From: DATEOR01 sp035273885
GTDB lineage: Bacteria; Actinomycetota; Thermoleophilia; Gaiellales; Gaiellaceae
Assembly (NCBI GenBank): GCA_035273885.1
Contig: DATEOR010000034.1
Location: 1 to 13,407, forward strand
DNA length: 13,407 nt
Direction of reading: 5' to 3'
Part shown: piece by piece, positions 7,241 to 13,407 of the stretch
Numbering within the stretch: the first letter of the stretch is position 1
How the letters are laid out: every line of letters starts with the position of its first letter
The notes under the pieces: generated by a model
The model's database searches: none
Seen by the model: only the letters and a program-made list of their open reading frames with translations
What the model was told of the DNA's origin: nothing
Translations under genes and position numbers: made by a program

Positions 7241-7256
7241 TCCTACTTGAGTAGGA
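7241..7256. promoter_or_regulatory. Perfect 16-bp dyad between kinase operon and MMPL gene (candidate operator)
   Basis: TCCTACTTGAGTAGGA has 6-bp arms (7241-7246 and 7251-7256) around TTGA. It sits in the 162-bp divergent gap, where a NarL-type dimer controlling both units would bind. On the minus-strand transcript the right-hand part of a small hairpin would also include AGGA of the AGGAGG (7244-7239) upstream of the kinase. An RNA-level role is therefore not excluded. Confidence 0.5.
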
Positions 7257-7355
7257 GTTCGGATCGTCGTCCGGGTCGAGCGCGAATCCGCCTTGGCGAC
7301 GACGACCCGGCCTCGCAGCGCCCCTACCGTCGGAGCGGAGCTTCTCGCAGGCGAC

Positions 7356-7363
7356 AAGGAGGG
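7356..7363 (+). promoter_or_regulatory. Shine-Dalgarno of the MMPL gene
   Basis: AAGGAGGG lies five bases before ATG 7369, a near-perfect ribosome-binding site that fixes the transporter's start. Confidence 0.8.
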
Positions 7364-7368
7364 ATGCC

Positions 7369-9582
7369 ATGTCCACCACCAAGTCCAACAATCTCGCCGC
7401 ACGGATGGGGCGCTGGAGCGCCGACCACTGGAAGAAGGCCACCTTTGGCTGGCTCGCGTTCGTGCTCGTCGTCTTCGGTCTCGGCGGCATGGCCGGCACG
7501 GTGACGATCGACTCCAACGAGCCGGGGCCTGGCGAATCGGGTCGGATGGAGAAGATCCTCGACGAGGGCTTCAAGCAGCCCGCGGGCGAGAACGTCTTCA
7601 TCCAGAACCAGTCCGTGCAAGTACGCGATGCTGCGTTCGCCGCGGTGATCCAAGACGTCGTCCGCCGGCTCGAGTCGCTGGACGAGGTCCAGAACGTCCA
7701 GTCGCCGCTCGACTCGGCGAACGGGGACCAGATTGCCGCGAGCGGCCATGCCGCGCTCGTGGAGTTTGAGATCCGCGGCAACCCGGACGACGCGGTGGAC
7801 AAGATCGGCCCGGTCCTCGACCGCGTGGACGCGGCCCAGGCGAGCCACCCCCAGTACTTCATCGGTGAGTTCGGTGACGCGAGCGCCGAGGACGGCATCG
7901 CGACGGCCTACGAGGAGGATCTCGGCAAGGCCGGCGTGCTGTCGCTCCCGATCACCTTGCTGATCCTCGTGATCGCGTTCGGGTCGCTCATCGCGGCGGG
8001 CATCCCGCTGCTCCTCGCACTGACCGCGGTCTTCGGGACCTTCGGGCTGGTGGCGCTCTCGAGCCACGTGCTGCCCGTTGCCCAGCAGGCTCCTGCGCTC
8101 GTGCTCCTCATCGGGCTCGCGGTGGGCGTCGACTACTCGATGTTCTACTTGAAGCGGGCGCGCGAGGAACGTGCCGCGGGGCGAAGCGTGCATGCGGCAG
8201 TCGAAGCCGCTGCGGCTACGTCCGGCCGCTCGGTGCTCGTCTCGGGCCTGACCGTGATGACGGCGATGGCCGGCATGTTCCTCACCGGCGACAAGACCTT
8301 CGCGTCGCTCGCGATCGCGACGATCGCTGTCGTTGCGATGGCCGTGCTCGGCTCGCTGACGGTCCTGCCCGCCTTGCTCTGCAGGCTCGGGGACAAGGTC
8401 GACCGGCTACGTGTTCCGCTCATCGGCCGAAGGCGTGGGGACGCCCAGGGCAGGTTCTGGGCGCGCATCGTCGACCGCGTGCTGCGGCGGCCGGTGCTCT
8501 GGGCCGGGTTGTCCGCCGGGCTCCTCATTGCCCTCGCCGTTCCGGCTGCCCAGCTTCGCCTGCAGACGGGCGGCCCAGATTCGTTCCCCCAGTCACTGCC
8601 CGTGATGCAGACCTACAACCACATGCAGGAGGCCTTCCCCGGCACGGCGCTCCCCGCGACCGTGGTGGTGCAGGCGGCCGACGTGAACTCATCCGAGGTG
8701 CAGGCGGCGATCGAGGTGTTCCGTGGGCGCGCCGTCGCCACGGGTCACGCGCACGAGCCGATCACGGTGGACGTAAACCAGGACGGGACGGTGGCCAACA
8801 TCACCGTGCCGATCGACGGCAGCGGCACCGACTCGGTCTCCGAGACCTCGCTCGCCGCATTGCGAGACGTCGTGCCCGCGACCGTAGGGGCCTTGCCCGA
8901 CACGGAGGCCGGCGTGACCGGGCTCACGGCTGCGTGGATCGACTCCAAAAACGAGATCAAGTCGCAGCTTCCGGGCGTCTTCGCGTTCGTGCTCCTGTTC
9001 GCGTTCGTCCTCATGCTGTTCGCCTTCCGCTCGCTCGTCATCGCGGCGAAGGCGATCGTGCTCAACCTGCTGTCGGTGTCCGCCGCGTACGGCGTGCTCG
9101 TGCTCGTGTTCCAGCACGGCGTCGGCAAGGGGCTCGTCGGGTTCACGTCGACTGCAGGGATCGATCCCGTGGTCCCGTTGCTGCTCTTCGTGATCCTCTT
9201 CGGCCTCTCGATGGACTACCACGTGTTCATCCTGAGTCGGGTCCGCGAAGCGGTCGTTCGCGGGGTGGGGACGGACGAGGCCGTCGCGTACGGGATTCGC
9301 TCGACCGCGGGTGTCGTGACGAGCGCGGCGATCGTGATGGTGTTCGTCTTCGCGGTCTTCGCGACGCTCTCGATGATGTTCTTCAAGCAGTTCGGCGTCG
9401 GACTCGCGGTGGCCGTCCTGCTCGATGCCACCATCGTCCGCGCGGTGCTCCTCCCCGCGTCGATGAAGCTCCTCGGCGACTGGAACTGGTATCTGCCGAG
9501 CTGGCTCGAGTGGCTGCCCCACTTGGATCCCGAAGAGGGCGAGCCGACTCCCGAGACCCCGCCGACCCCGGTCTCTGCCTAG
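7369..9582 (+). CDS. MMPL-family (RND superfamily) membrane transporter
   Basis: A 737-aa inner-membrane protein with the two-fold RND layout: one helix, a periplasmic domain, then five or so helices, repeated. Helix 1 is near 24-45 and the first outer domain about 46-188. The second half begins near 375 and its outer domain runs about 400-530. The paired membrane motifs GVDYSMFYLKRAREE (Asp255-Tyr256) and SMDYHVFILSRVREA (Asp616-Tyr617) match the Asp-Tyr proton-relay pairs of MmpL proteins. It is therefore probably a proton-driven exporter of lipids or hydrophobic compounds. The acidic, Pro-rich tail (PEEGEPTPETPPTPVSA) is short, unlike MmpL3. The start is set by a strong ribosome-binding site. 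It is divergent from a two-component operon that probably controls it. The substrate cannot be told. Confidence 0.96.
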   Translation: MSTTKSNNLAARMGRWSADHWKKATFGWLAFVLVVFGLGGMAGTVTIDSNEPGPGESGRMEKILDEGFKQPAGENVFIQNQSVQVRDAAFAAVIQDVVRRLESLDEVQNVQSPLDSANGDQIAASGHAALVEFEIRGNPDDAVDKIGPVLDRVDAAQASHPQYFIGEFGDASAEDGIATAYEEDLGKAGVLSLPITLLILVIAFGSLIAAGIPLLLALTAVFGTFGLVALSSHVLPVAQQAPALVLLIGLAVGVDYSMFYLKRAREERAAGRSVHAAVEAAAATSGRSVLVSGLTVMTAMAGMFLTGDKTFASLAIATIAVVAMAVLGSLTVLPALLCRLGDKVDRLRVPLIGRRRGDAQGRFWARIVDRVLRRPVLWAGLSAGLLIALAVPAAQLRLQTGGPDSFPQSLPVMQTYNHMQEAFPGTALPATVVVQAADVNSSEVQAAIEVFRGRAVATGHAHEPITVDVNQDGTVANITVPIDGSGTDSVSETSLAALRDVVPATVGALPDTEAGVTGLTAAWIDSKNEIKSQLPGVFAFVLLFAFVLMLFAFRSLVIAAKAIVLNLLSVSAAYGVLVLVFQHGVGKGLVGFTSTAGIDPVVPLLLFVILFGLSMDYHVFILSRVREAVVRGVGTDEAVAYGIRSTAGVVTSAAIVMVFVFAVFATLSMMFFKQFGVGLAVAVLLDATIVRAVLLPASMKLLGDWNWYLPSWLEWLPHLDPEEGEPTPETPPTPVSA

Positions 9583-9593
9583 AGCCAGAGCGT

Positions 9594-9630
9594 CCCGCCC
9601 GGTGCCGGCTACATCGCGGCGCCGGGCGGG
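9594..9630. terminator. 14-bp GC hairpin at convergent gene ends
   Basis: CCCGCCCGGTGCCG (9594-9607) pairs with CGGCGCCGGGCGGG (9617-9630) with one U-G wobble and a 9-base loop. It starts 12 bp after the MMPL stop and covers the last codons and stop of the opposing gene, whose Pro-Pro-Gly-Ala-Ala-Met ending it encodes. No U-tract follows on either strand. It is likely a shared, bidirectional terminator. Confidence 0.6.
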
Positions 9631-10709
9631 GGCGCCGTTTCGACGGGGACTTCCGCCGGCAGCTCCGCCGGGCGGTAGCGCTTCCACGTCACTCCGACGA
9701 GGAGGCCGATGACGAGCGTGGGCACGATCGTCAGGAAGCGATAGACGAGGACGGCCGCAACCACCTCCACCTGGTCGCCGCCGAAGCCGACGAGCGCCGT
9801 GGTCAGCCCGAGCTCCACGACCCCGAGGCCCCCCGGCGTGATCGGGATGGAGCCGAGCAGACGGACGAGCGACCACGCGGCGAATGCCTCGGCTGCGCTC
9901 ACCTCGCTGCCGGTGACGTCGAGCACGCGCAGCGAGGCCAACAGGACGAGAAAGACCGTGAAGTGGCCGGCGAGCGTGGAGAGGGTGAGCACGTGCCAGC
10001 GCCGCTTGAGGAGCGCGTTCGTCCGGTCGCGGAAGCGGACGAACGACTCTCCGTCCCACCCGACGGGCTTTCTCCGGATCAGGCGCTTGGCCCACGACAC
10101 GATCCTCGCCGCGAGGTCGCCCAGGTGTCGCGCGAGCCTCGGAGTGCTGAGCGCGGCGGCGAAAGCGGCGATGAGGACGAGGAAGATCGCGAGGCCGAGG
10201 AGCGCGACCGTGTCGAGCGCCGCGTGCGCGTCGCCGGTGAACGTGAGCAGCACCAGCGCAAGGGTCGGAAAGGCGAGCATGGCGAGCTGGTTCCAGACGC
10301 CGGTGACCGCGACGGCGAGGCCGACCGCGGCGCTGACGAAGCCCCACGCGCGCAACATCGCGAATGAGAGCGCCATTCCGACCGCGGCCCCGCCCGGCGC
10401 GACGTAGGTCGAGGCGGTCGATGCCTGCGTGACGACGAATGCCTGCGTGAAGCGAAGCCCGGGCAGCGCCGCCATCCAGGGCGGCGCGAACGTGAGGAGG
10501 TTGAGGATCGTGGCGCCGGCCAGGAGCGCGATGTCCTTCCACGAGAGCCCCTTGACGACTCCCCAGACATCGCGGTAGTCGGCGATCTTCGGGAGGATGA
10601 ACGCGAACGTCGCGACGACGACCGCGATGGCGACGCCAACGCCGAGCGCGTACCGCCACGTGAACCTCCTGCGGCGGGTGGGTCGTTCGTCTTTCGGCTG
10701 GGCGGTCAT
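9609..10709 (-). CDS. YbhN/UPF0104-like membrane protein (LPG-synthase TM / flippase-like domain)
   Basis: A 366-aa integral membrane protein with about eight hydrophobic segments after a basic N-terminus (RPTRRRRFTWRY, 9-20). The family signature is near the C-terminus: LVRLLGSIPITPGGLGVVELG (281-301), the conserved G-x-PxTPGGLG-x-xE loop. An earlier conserved stretch is TYVAPGGAAVGMAL (101-114). This domain is the transmembrane half of lysyl-phosphatidylglycerol synthases (MprF). Standalone members lack the aminoacyl-transferase domain, as here, and are thought to move or flip lipids. A basic cytoplasmic loop lies at about 190-240. The tail is Pro- and Ala-rich. It converges on the MMPL gene and is divergent from a small lipoprotein, so a link to envelope lipids is possible but unproven. 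Confidence 0.9.
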   Translation of the reverse strand: MTAQPKDERPTRRRRFTWRYALGVGVAIAVVVATFAFILPKIADYRDVWGVVKGLSWKDIALLAGATILNLLTFAPPWMAALPGLRFTQAFVVTQASTASTYVAPGGAAVGMALSFAMLRAWGFVSAAVGLAVAVTGVWNQLAMLAFPTLALVLLTFTGDAHAALDTVALLGLAIFLVLIAAFAAALSTPRLARHLGDLAARIVSWAKRLIRRKPVGWDGESFVRFRDRTNALLKRRWHVLTLSTLAGHFTVFLVLLASLRVLDVTGSEVSAAEAFAAWSLVRLLGSIPITPGGLGVVELGLTTALVGFGGDQVEVVAAVLVYRFLTIVPTLVIGLLVGVTWKRYRPAELPAEVPVETAPPPGAAM

Positions 10710-10772
10710 GTCCGGTTCCGCAGATTGTGCGCGACCGGGAACAATCCTTCGAGTGGGGCGGTCTCAGCAGTC

Positions 10773-11108
10773 ATGGCCCTGCGGCTCTCGATCTTGCTCG
10801 CGGTGCTCGCTCTGGCGGGGTGCGACCTCGGCGGCTCCCAGGAGCCGCGAGCCGCCTCGAGCGGCGGGACGACGAGCGTCGCGCCCGCTCCGACGCTGGC
10901 CCAGCCCGCTCCGTCGCGAACCGAGCTGGTCGTTCAGGCGATCCGCTCGTGCGAGGTGAAGGAGATCTTCTTCGGGCACGGCGACAGGACGTGGGTCACG
11001 TTTCGAGGTGGCGAGTTGACTCGCATGAGAGGGCTTGACCGTGAACAGCTCGCGCGCGCCGCCTGGAACCATGCGAGCGCCTGCAACATGGTCATCGGCG
11101 TCGAGTGA
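10773..11108 (+). CDS. Small putative lipoprotein, unknown function
   Basis: A 111-aa protein starting at ATG 10773, where a lipoprotein signal begins: Arg4, a hydrophobic stretch, and the lipobox LAGC with Cys17. A TTG start at 10725 is possible but would put 16 unrelated residues before the signal. After the Cys there is a low-complexity Ser/Ala/Pro/Thr linker (about 18-50). A compact C-terminal part (51-111) follows, with two Cys (60 and 104) that could pair outside the cell. No catalytic motif is visible and I do not recognise the family. There is no clear ribosome-binding site. It is divergent from the flippase-like gene (63-bp gap) and converges on the metallo-hydrolase 10 bp away. Confidence 0.7.
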   Translation: MALRLSILLAVLALAGCDLGGSQEPRAASSGGTTSVAPAPTLAQPAPSRTELVVQAIRSCEVKEIFFGHGDRTWVTFRGGELTRMRGLDREQLARAAWNHASACNMVIGVE

Positions 11109-11118
11109 CGAGGCGGCA

Positions 11119-11820
11119 CTAGCGCTCGACGCGCGAGCCGCCGACGATCGTCTCCAGGCCCGAGGCGAGCCGCACGAGGGCCTTGTTGCCGCCGTCGTAG
11201 TCCGGCGCCCAGAGCAGCAGCGTCGCTTCCTCCCCGTTCACGCGGCACGGCTCGCTGACGAGCCCCTCGCCGTCGAGCCAGGCGCGGATGAAGGGGTTCG
11301 AGCCTCGCTCGTCTCCGATGGTGGTCTCCTCCTTGTGGCCGGGGAAGACACGCGTCTCGTCGTCGAGGTCGAGCAGGACGTCGAGGATCGAATGCTTCAG
11401 CTTGGCGAGGTCGCCGTCCGGACCCGAGGTCCCGCCGACGGTGCCCCGGAAGAGGACGTCGGCGGTGAAGCAGTGGCTCTCGTCCACCAGGAACGCGACG
11501 TGGTCATCGCAATGGCCGGGCGTATAGAGAGCCCTGATGCGGAGCCCTCCGCTCTCGACCTCTTCGCCGTCGGCGAGTTGCGCGTGCCCGAGCAGCGGCA
11601 CGCCGTGCCGATCGGCGAGCTCCTCGATCGCGACCACGTGATCCGGGTGGCTGTGCGTGCAAAGGACGTGTGTGATCGCGATGCCGTCGCGCTCGGCGCG
11701 CTCCTCCAGGGCCTCGGTCAGCCCGTTGCTGTCGATGAAGACGCCGTGCCCGCCCGGGCCCTCGGCAGCGAGGTAGGCGTTGGACAGCCAGTCGGGATGC
11801 TCGACCCGCTCGACAATCAT
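11119..11820 (-). CDS. MBL-fold metallo-hydrolase, glyoxalase II-like
   Basis: A 233-aa metallo-beta-lactamase-fold hydrolase. The zinc motif THSHPDHV supplies His56, His58, Asp60 and His61. His103 (TPGHCDDH), Asp121 (FTADVLF) and His162 (FPGHKEETTIG) complete the binuclear site. The sequence GHxxxTTIGxERxxNPF is typical of glyoxalase II-like thioester hydrolases. It starts at ATG 11820 in an ATGA overlap with the dehydrogenase stop, so the two are made together. The frame stays open upstream over the dehydrogenase, but that is shadow coding. Beside a class III-like ADH, a role in hydrolysing the S-formyl-thiol product is a reasonable inference. A second role on other thioesters cannot be excluded. 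Confidence 0.92.
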   Translation of the reverse strand: MIVERVEHPDWLSNAYLAAEGPGGHGVFIDSNGLTEALEERAERDGIAITHVLCTHSHPDHVVAIEELADRHGVPLLGHAQLADGEEVESGGLRIRALYTPGHCDDHVAFLVDESHCFTADVLFRGTVGGTSGPDGDLAKLKHSILDVLLDLDDETRVFPGHKEETTIGDERGSNPFIRAWLDGEGLVSEPCRVNGEEATLLLWAPDYDGGNKALVRLASGLETIVGGSRVER

Positions 11821-12923
11821 GCGAACTCGATCACGCTTCTGATGCCGTCCTGGGCCTCCATGAGCTCGAACCCGCGGTTGACGTCGTCGAGCGCGATCCG
11901 GTGTGAGACGAACGCGGCGACGTCGATGTCGCCGGCAAGCGCGCGCTCGACGTACTGCGGAACCTGATCGCGGCCCTTCACACCGCCGAACGACGAGCCC
12001 GCGACTCGCCGGCCGGTGATCAGATAACGCGGGACGACCTCCAGCACCTCGCCCTTGCCGGCGACGCCCGCGACGGTGCAGAGGCCCCAGCCCATCCGAG
12101 CGGACTCGACGGCCTGGCGCATGACCGCGACATTTCCCGTCGCCTCGAACGTGTAGTCGGCGCCGAAACCTCCGGTCATCTCGACGATCCGCTCGACGGA
12201 GTTCGGGCCGGCCACCAGCGTGTCGGTGGCGCCCTGGCCCTTGGCGAGCTCGAGCCGCTCTTCGGAGAGATCGATGCACACGATGCGCTCCGCGCCCTGG
12301 AGCCGGCACCCTGCGACTGCGCCCAGCCCCACCATGCCTGCGCCGAAGACGACGCAGGTCGCGCCGGCTTCGACCTTCGCGGTGTTCATCGCGGCCCCGA
12401 GACCCGTGGACAGACCGCAGGCGAAGAGGCACGCGTGCTCCGGCGGCGCCTCCGGATTGACCTTCGCGAGGGCGATCTCCGGCATGACCGTGTACTCGGC
12501 GAACGTCGACGTCCCCATGAAGTGGCGGATCGGCTCGCCGCCGCGGCCGAGCCGTGTCGTCCCGTCCGGGAGGAAGCCCTGGCCCTGCATGTCGCGGATC
12601 GCCAGACAGAGGTTCGTGCGGTCGCTCCTGCAGTGAACGCACTCCCGGCACTGGGGCGAGAAGAGCGTCACGACCTGGTCGCCCGGCGCGACGGAGGTGA
12701 CGTCCGGGCCCAGCTTCTCGACGATCCCGGCGCCTTCATGGCCGAGCACCGTGGGCGCGTACCCGGAGGGATCGGCTCCGGAGGCGGTGTAGAGATCGGT
12801 GTGGCAGACCCCGCACGCGGTCAGCCGGACCAGCACCTCTCCGGACTTCGGCTCGTCGAGATCGAGCTCTTGTACTTCGAGCGGTTGGCCGAACTCCTCG
12901 AGGACTGCCGCCTTGATCTTCAT
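11817..12923 (-). CDS. Zinc-dependent class III-like alcohol dehydrogenase (thiol-dependent formaldehyde dehydrogenase type)
   Basis: A 368-aa medium-chain dehydrogenase. Catalytic zinc ligands are Cys40 (GVCHTD), His62 with Glu63 (GHEGAG) and Cys169 (FACGLSTG). Structural zinc ligands are Cys92, 95, 98 and 106. The Rossmann fold shows GAGMVG (194-199), and Asp218 after the second strand points to NAD(H). Features shared with class III enzymes (S-hydroxymethyl-glutathione dehydrogenase) include QGQGFLPDGTTR, HFMGTSTFAEYTV, PEIALAKVNPEAP, GWG and SSFGGVKGR. Arg110 sits where these enzymes have the Arg that binds the thiol cofactor's carboxylate. The thiol used here, glutathione or mycothiol, is unknown. 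The gene lies 21 bp downstream of tRNA-Asp and is coupled to the metallo-hydrolase. The upstream GGTGGG is a weak ribosome-binding site. Confidence 0.94.
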   Translation of the reverse strand: MKIKAAVLEEFGQPLEVQELDLDEPKSGEVLVRLTACGVCHTDLYTASGADPSGYAPTVLGHEGAGIVEKLGPDVTSVAPGDQVVTLFSPQCRECVHCRSDRTNLCLAIRDMQGQGFLPDGTTRLGRGGEPIRHFMGTSTFAEYTVMPEIALAKVNPEAPPEHACLFACGLSTGLGAAMNTAKVEAGATCVVFGAGMVGLGAVAGCRLQGAERIVCIDLSEERLELAKGQGATDTLVAGPNSVERIVEMTGGFGADYTFEATGNVAVMRQAVESARMGWGLCTVAGVAGKGEVLEVVPRYLITGRRVAGSSFGGVKGRDQVPQYVERALAGDIDVAAFVSHRIALDDVNRGFELMEAQDGIRSVIEFA

Positions 12924-12944
12924 CGGCCCACCATAAGCACGAGG

Positions 12945-13018
12945 CGGGAGCGACGGGACTCGAACCCGCGACCTCCGGCGTGACAGGCCGGCGTTCTAAC
13001 CAGCTGAACTACGCCCCC
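12945..13018 (-). tRNA. trnD: tRNA-Asp (anticodon GTC)
   Basis: A complete 74-base cloverleaf on the minus strand. The acceptor is GGGGGCG with CGCTCCC (one G-U pair) and discriminator G. The D arm is GTTC-AGCTGGTTA-GAAC. The anticodon arm is CCGGC-CTGTCAC-GCCGG with anticodon GTC. The variable loop is AGGTC, and the T arm is GCGGG-TTCGAGT-CCCGT. The 3' CCA is not encoded (CCT follows), so it is added by CCA-transferase. A long minus-strand open frame running across it is spurious. Confidence 0.97.
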
Positions 13019-13029
13019 GCGCGGAGGGC

Positions 13030-13035
13030 ATTGTA
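13030..13035 (-). promoter_or_regulatory. Candidate -10 box of the tRNA-Asp promoter
   Basis: TACAAT on the minus strand (13035-13030) matches the consensus at 5 of 6 bases and lies 11 bases before the tRNA 5' end, as expected for a start near 13023. No good -35 is visible 17-18 bases upstream, where the sequence is only GC-rich. With no terminator in the 21 bases after the tRNA, this promoter may also feed the dehydrogenase operon. Confidence 0.5.
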
Positions 13036-13151
13036 GCCGGGCGCGGGCGGACGACGGGGCTTTCGACCGCTGCGGCAAACCCGCAACGCCAATACGGCGA
13101 TCCGGCGATGCCGGCGAGTGGCGGCGGCCATAGCGTGAGGCCAGAAGACAA

Positions 13152-13163
13152 AGGAGATCTCCT
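13152..13163 (+). promoter_or_regulatory. Palindromic ribosome-binding region directly before the last gene
   Basis: AGGAGATCTCCT is a perfect 12-bp palindrome that ends at the base before ATG 13164 and contains the Shine-Dalgarno AAGGAG (13151-13156). As RNA it could fold on itself only weakly, with 4 bp and a 4-base loop. As DNA it could be a protein site. It may be chance. Confidence 0.4.
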
Positions 13164-13407
13164 ATGGCCTCGCACCCAGCTTCACACCACGTTCCTGTCC
13201 AGACACGTCCGGGCGCTCCCAGTTCGGTCGGCGGCGCCTTCTGGATGTTCGCAGCCATCGTCCTCGGCTTCACCGCCGCCGCGGTGGGGCTGGCCGCCTT
13301 CTTGATGTGGCTGGACGCGCGGGGCGAGAGTTCGACCGCAATCACGCCGGTTGTGGCCTCTGCGCCCGTCCACGGGCAGGCGGCGAGCGGAGTGGCCACC
13401 GACATGC
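13164..13407 (+). CDS. N-terminal part of a membrane-anchored protein, unknown (cut by window end)
   Basis: The frame from ATG 13164 runs 81 codons to the window edge with no stop and has a good ribosome-binding site (AAGGAG, 7 bases before). Residues 1-23 are polar with three His (4, 8 and 9). Residues 24-50 form one strong hydrophobic helix (FWMFAAIVLGFTAAAVGLAAF). An Ala/Ser/Thr/Val-rich stretch follows, so the main domain is probably outside the membrane and lies beyond the window. I cannot name the family from this part. Similar short anchors precede many extracytoplasmic redox or binding domains, but that is a guess. The gene is divergent from tRNA-Asp. The 145 bp between them hold the tRNA promoter and a GGCGAT-rich short repeat (about 13098-13119). 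Confidence 0.75.
   Translation, partial: MASHPASHHVPVQTRPGAPSSVGGAFWMFAAIVLGFTAAAVGLAAFLMWLDARGESSTAITPVVASAPVHGQAASGVATDM

Noticed and set aside
6151..7254. Long plus-strand open frame opposite the histidine kinase
   Set aside because: Arg-, Glu- and Asp-rich low-complexity translation. The kinase on the other strand has all its motifs.
7324..8193. Minus-strand open frame opposite the MMPL N-terminus
   Set aside because: Charged, unstructured translation antisense to a clear transporter; no ribosome-binding site.
8689..10659. Very long minus-strand open frame (656 codons)
   Set aside because: It covers the 3' third of the MMPL gene and most of the flippase-like gene in another frame. The translation is Arg/His/Asp-rich without any domain, which is typical shadow coding in GC-rich DNA.
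11112..11142. Possible small hairpins (GGCGGC/GCCGCC, GCTCG/CGAGC) between the lipoprotein and the hydrolase
   Set aside because: Short arms with competing pairings in DNA this GC-rich are expected by chance; not strong enough to call a terminator.
11821..12651. Upstream extension of the metallo-hydrolase frame
   Set aside because: The extension is an Arg/Gly/His-rich shadow of the dehydrogenase; the ATGA overlap gives a natural start.
13071..13085. TGCGG-CAAAC-CCGCA inverted repeat in the last intergenic gap
   Set aside because: Only 5-bp arms, upstream of the tRNA -10 box; too weak to call an operator.
13108..13305. Short plus-strand open frame in another frame from the edge gene
   Set aside because: It overlaps ATG 13164 and its ribosome-binding site; its translation has no signal, helix or motif.
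12920..13405. Minus-strand open frame across the tRNA
   Set aside because: It runs through a complete tRNA-Asp and covers the opposite strand of the edge gene that has a good ribosome-binding site.
1..13407. Search for CRISPR repeats, insertion-sequence ends, toxin-antitoxin pairs, phage or defence genes
   Set aside because: Nothing found by eye. Repeats are short and GC-driven, and every sizeable gene belongs to a family that is ordinary for a chromosome.

Overview
This is a GC-rich, gene-dense piece of a bacterial chromosome. Gaps are short, coupled ATGA/GTGA overlaps are common, and shadow frames are long and open, as in Actinobacteria. A BTAD (SARP-type) regulator, DesK/NarL-type two-component signalling, an MmpL-like transporter, a tRNA without an encoded CCA and GC-rich hairpins lacking U-tracts all fit that phylum. 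A deep-branching class such as Thermoleophilia is a guess from gene style. I see no mobile element, CRISPR array, rRNA or phage gene.

Layout. (1) Positions 1-2468 (+) hold a tightly packed run: the 3' part of an aldehyde dehydrogenase, a RibD-C/DHFR-like reductase, a minimal AraC-type regulator, a VOC protein and a small cupin. It ends tail-to-tail on a 605-aa BTAD/TPR regulator (-), the two stop codons sharing one CTAG. (2) The BTAD regulator is divergent from a secreted beta-propeller protein (+). The 89-bp gap between them carries a dyad, a short direct repeat and a plausible promoter for the regulator. (3) A response regulator/histidine kinase pair (-) is divergent from a 737-aa MMPL transporter (+), with a perfect 16-bp dyad between them. 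(4) The MMPL gene converges on a YbhN/LPG-synthase-TM-like membrane protein (-) over a 14-bp GC hairpin. (5) A small lipoprotein (+) converges on a two-gene operon (-): class III-like zinc alcohol dehydrogenase and a glyoxalase II-like metallo-hydrolase. That operon lies 21 bp downstream of tRNA-Asp(GTC) on the same strand. (6) At the right edge a new membrane-anchored protein starts and is cut by the window end.

How the genes may work together. The class III ADH and metallo-hydrolase look like a coupled thiol-dependent formaldehyde oxidation module. The kinase/regulator pair probably controls the divergent transporter. The BTAD regulator probably controls its divergent secreted neighbour. 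The left run mixes an oxidoreductase, a reductase and small-molecule-binding folds around a local regulator; its substrate cannot be read from sequence. No element is clearly a new system. The two divergent regulator/target pairs with dyads, and the tRNA-ADH-hydrolase arrangement, are the best leads.
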